Shown here piece after piece: positions 13,271 through 14,318 of a stretch of DNA of 14,318 bases. A program made the position numbers and the translations under genes. Position 1 is the first letter of the stretch; each line of letters opens with the position of its first letter. The stretch covers positions 1 to 14,318 of the forward strand of contig JAJHQT010000016.1 of NCBI GenBank assembly GCA_020833205.1. Reading direction: 5' to 3'. The DNA is from Pyrobaculum sp. (GTDB lineage Archaea; Thermoproteota; Thermoprotei; Thermoproteales; Thermoproteaceae). A model generated the notes under the pieces. The model was not told the origin of the DNA. It ran no database searches and saw only the letters and a program-made list of their open reading frames with translations.

Positions 13271-14318
13271 TGGGGATAGATAAACGGAAAAACGACCACA
13301 TCTACTTGGCCGCGTCGGAGATCTCTCAAGTCGGCTCTTCTTGGCTTGAAGAGGTATTTCTCGTCCACAATGCGCTTCCAGAGATAGATTTTTCTGAGGT
13401 GGAGTTAACCACTAGTTTTTTAGGGGCTAAGGTAAGAGCTCCATTTGGCATAGGCGCCATGACCGGCGGGACTGAGCTCGCTGGTAAGATAAACGCTGAG
13501 CTTGCGAAGGCGGCTGAGGAATTCGGGATACCTATCTACGTGGGTTCTCAAAGAATTGCGTTGATCAAGCCGGAGGTGCGTTGGACGTTTGAAGTGGTTA
13601 AGCAAAACGCCCCCTCTGTGCCTAAGGTGGCTAACCTAGGCGCGCCTCAGCTTGTCGAGTTGCCCGAGGAGAAGCTTGCGGAGTGGGTTTCTCAAGCCGT
13701 CGAGATGATCGACGCGCACGCCGTTGCGATCCACTTAAACCCGGCGCAGGAGGTGGTGCAGCCAGAGGGGGAGCCCCGCTTCAGGGGTGTTCTAGAGAAG
13801 ATAAAAACCGTTAAGAAATATGCCGGTAGACCGATCATTGTGAAAGAGGTGGGTAACGGCATTTCGAAAGAGGTTGCGGCACGCCTTGCGGGTCTTGCAG
13901 ACGCCGTAGATGTCGGCGGTTTCGGGGGGACTTCGTTTGTGGCCATAGAGGGCGCCAGAGCCTCCGGCTCATATAGACACCAAAGAGTTGCCGAGACCTT
14001 CAAGACGTGGGGCATACCCACTGCGGCGTCTATATGTGAAGTCAAGTCGGCGTATGCCGGCTTTATAATCGCATCAGGCGGCATTAGAGGCGGCCTCGAC
14101 GGGGCAAAGGCAATCGCCCTCGGCGCTCACTTCTTCACTATGTCGCAACCATTCCTAAAGGCGGTGCTGGAGGGGAGGCTGAGGGAGGAGATAGAGGCCG
14201 TCGTTGCGGAGATCAAGACCGCCATGTTCCTCACCAGTTCTCGTACTGTGCAAGACCTCGCCCAAGCGCCGCGGGTCTACGGGGTAAAGCTTCGGAATTG
14301 GATCGAACAGCGGGGGCT
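13270..14318 (+). CDS. fni: Type 2 isopentenyl-diphosphate isomerase (nearly complete, runs off the window)
   Basis: FMN- and NADPH-dependent enzyme that interconverts isopentenyl and dimethylallyl diphosphate, supplying the starter unit for archaeal ether lipids. The frame opens with an ATG overlapping the uL2 stop (TAATG) and continues 349 codons to the edge without a stop; family proteins are about 350-370 residues, so only the last few are missing. Motifs: RKNDHI (7-12), MTGGT, GSQRIAL, HLNPAQE with His155, Asn157, Gln160 and Glu161 at the same numbers as in characterised archaeal enzymes (Gln as catalytic residue, Glu as Mg ligand), [18 protein letters not shown] (Lys192), VGGFGGTSF for the flavin phosphate, and [19 protein letters not shown]. 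No promoter of its own is seen, so expression depends on the uL2 promoter. Confidence 0.95.
   Translation, partial: MGIDKRKNDHIYLAASEISQVGSSWLEEVFLVHNALPEIDFSEVELTTSFLGAKVRAPFGIGAMTGGTELAGKINAELAKAAEEFGIPIYVGSQRIALIKPEVRWTFEVVKQNAPSVPKVANLGAPQLVELPEEKLAEWVSQAVEMIDAHAVAIHLNPAQEVVQPEGEPRFRGVLEKIKTVKKYAGRPIIVKEVGNGISKEVAARLAGLADAVDVGGFGGTSFVAIEGARASGSYRHQRVAETFKTWGIPTAASICEVKSAYAGFIIASGGIRGGLDGAKAIALGAHFFTMSQPFLKAVLEGRLREEIEAVVAEIKTAMFLTSSRTVQDLAQAPRVYGVKLRNWIEQRG

Noticed and set aside
1..14318. tRNA, rRNA or CRISPR array
   Set aside because: No T-loop/acceptor combination, rRNA segment or regularly spaced direct repeats were seen on either strand by eye.

Overview
The window looks like chromosomal DNA of a hyperthermophilic crenarchaeon of the Pyrobaculum/Thermoproteus type; the species cannot be fixed from sequence alone. 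The evidence is archaeal-only or archaeal-type genes (KH-domain beta-CASP aCPSF1/FttA, eS17, archaeal uL2 and uS2, proteasome beta, type 2 IPP isomerase), very compact spacing, and a TATA box centred about 22-26 bp upstream of the start codon of nearly every transcription unit. That spacing is the hallmark of leaderless mRNAs and was used here to choose starts, including GTG starts.

Layout. 1-548 (-): N-terminal part of cysteinyl-tRNA synthetase, divergent from 724-2628 (+), aCPSF1/FttA, the archaeal transcription-termination nuclease. 2750-4102 (+): pyruvate kinase, converging with a 10-bp overlap on 4093-4938 (-), a MEMO-family protein. Minus strand, read right to left: a polytopic membrane Ser/Thr protein kinase (7640-6186), a zinc-ribbon/FHA protein (6186-5731) translationally coupled to it, ribosomal protein uS2 (5694-5068) and MEMO. 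A 4979-5010 hairpin between uS2 and MEMO resembles an IS200/IS605 (TnpB) right end. 7727-8671 (+): MoaA-like radical SAM protein. 8667-9043: about 400 bp with no intact gene, holding what looks like a decayed coding sequence. 9074-9490 (-): ModE-type DNA-binding protein. 9527-10786 (-): enolase. 10839-11444 (-): proteasome beta. 12386-11480 (-): eS17 plus a SlyD-like FKBP. Divergent from these, 12530-14318 (+): ribosomal protein uL2 overlapping a type 2 isopentenyl-diphosphate isomerase that runs off the window.

How the genes relate. Most are housekeeping: translation (CysRS, uS2, eS17, uL2), lower glycolysis (enolase, pyruvate kinase), protein folding and turnover (FKBP, proteasome), transcription termination, and isoprenoid lipid synthesis. 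Enolase, uS2 and MEMO keep the order of a widespread archaeal ribosomal/RNA-polymerase cluster. They are interrupted here by an accessory block (7.6-9.5 kb and the kinase/FHA pair) with a molybdenum-cofactor theme (MoaA, ModE), a gene remnant and a strongly AT-rich patch. The least conventional unit is the membrane kinase + FHA pair placed directly upstream of uS2; otherwise no undescribed system is evident.
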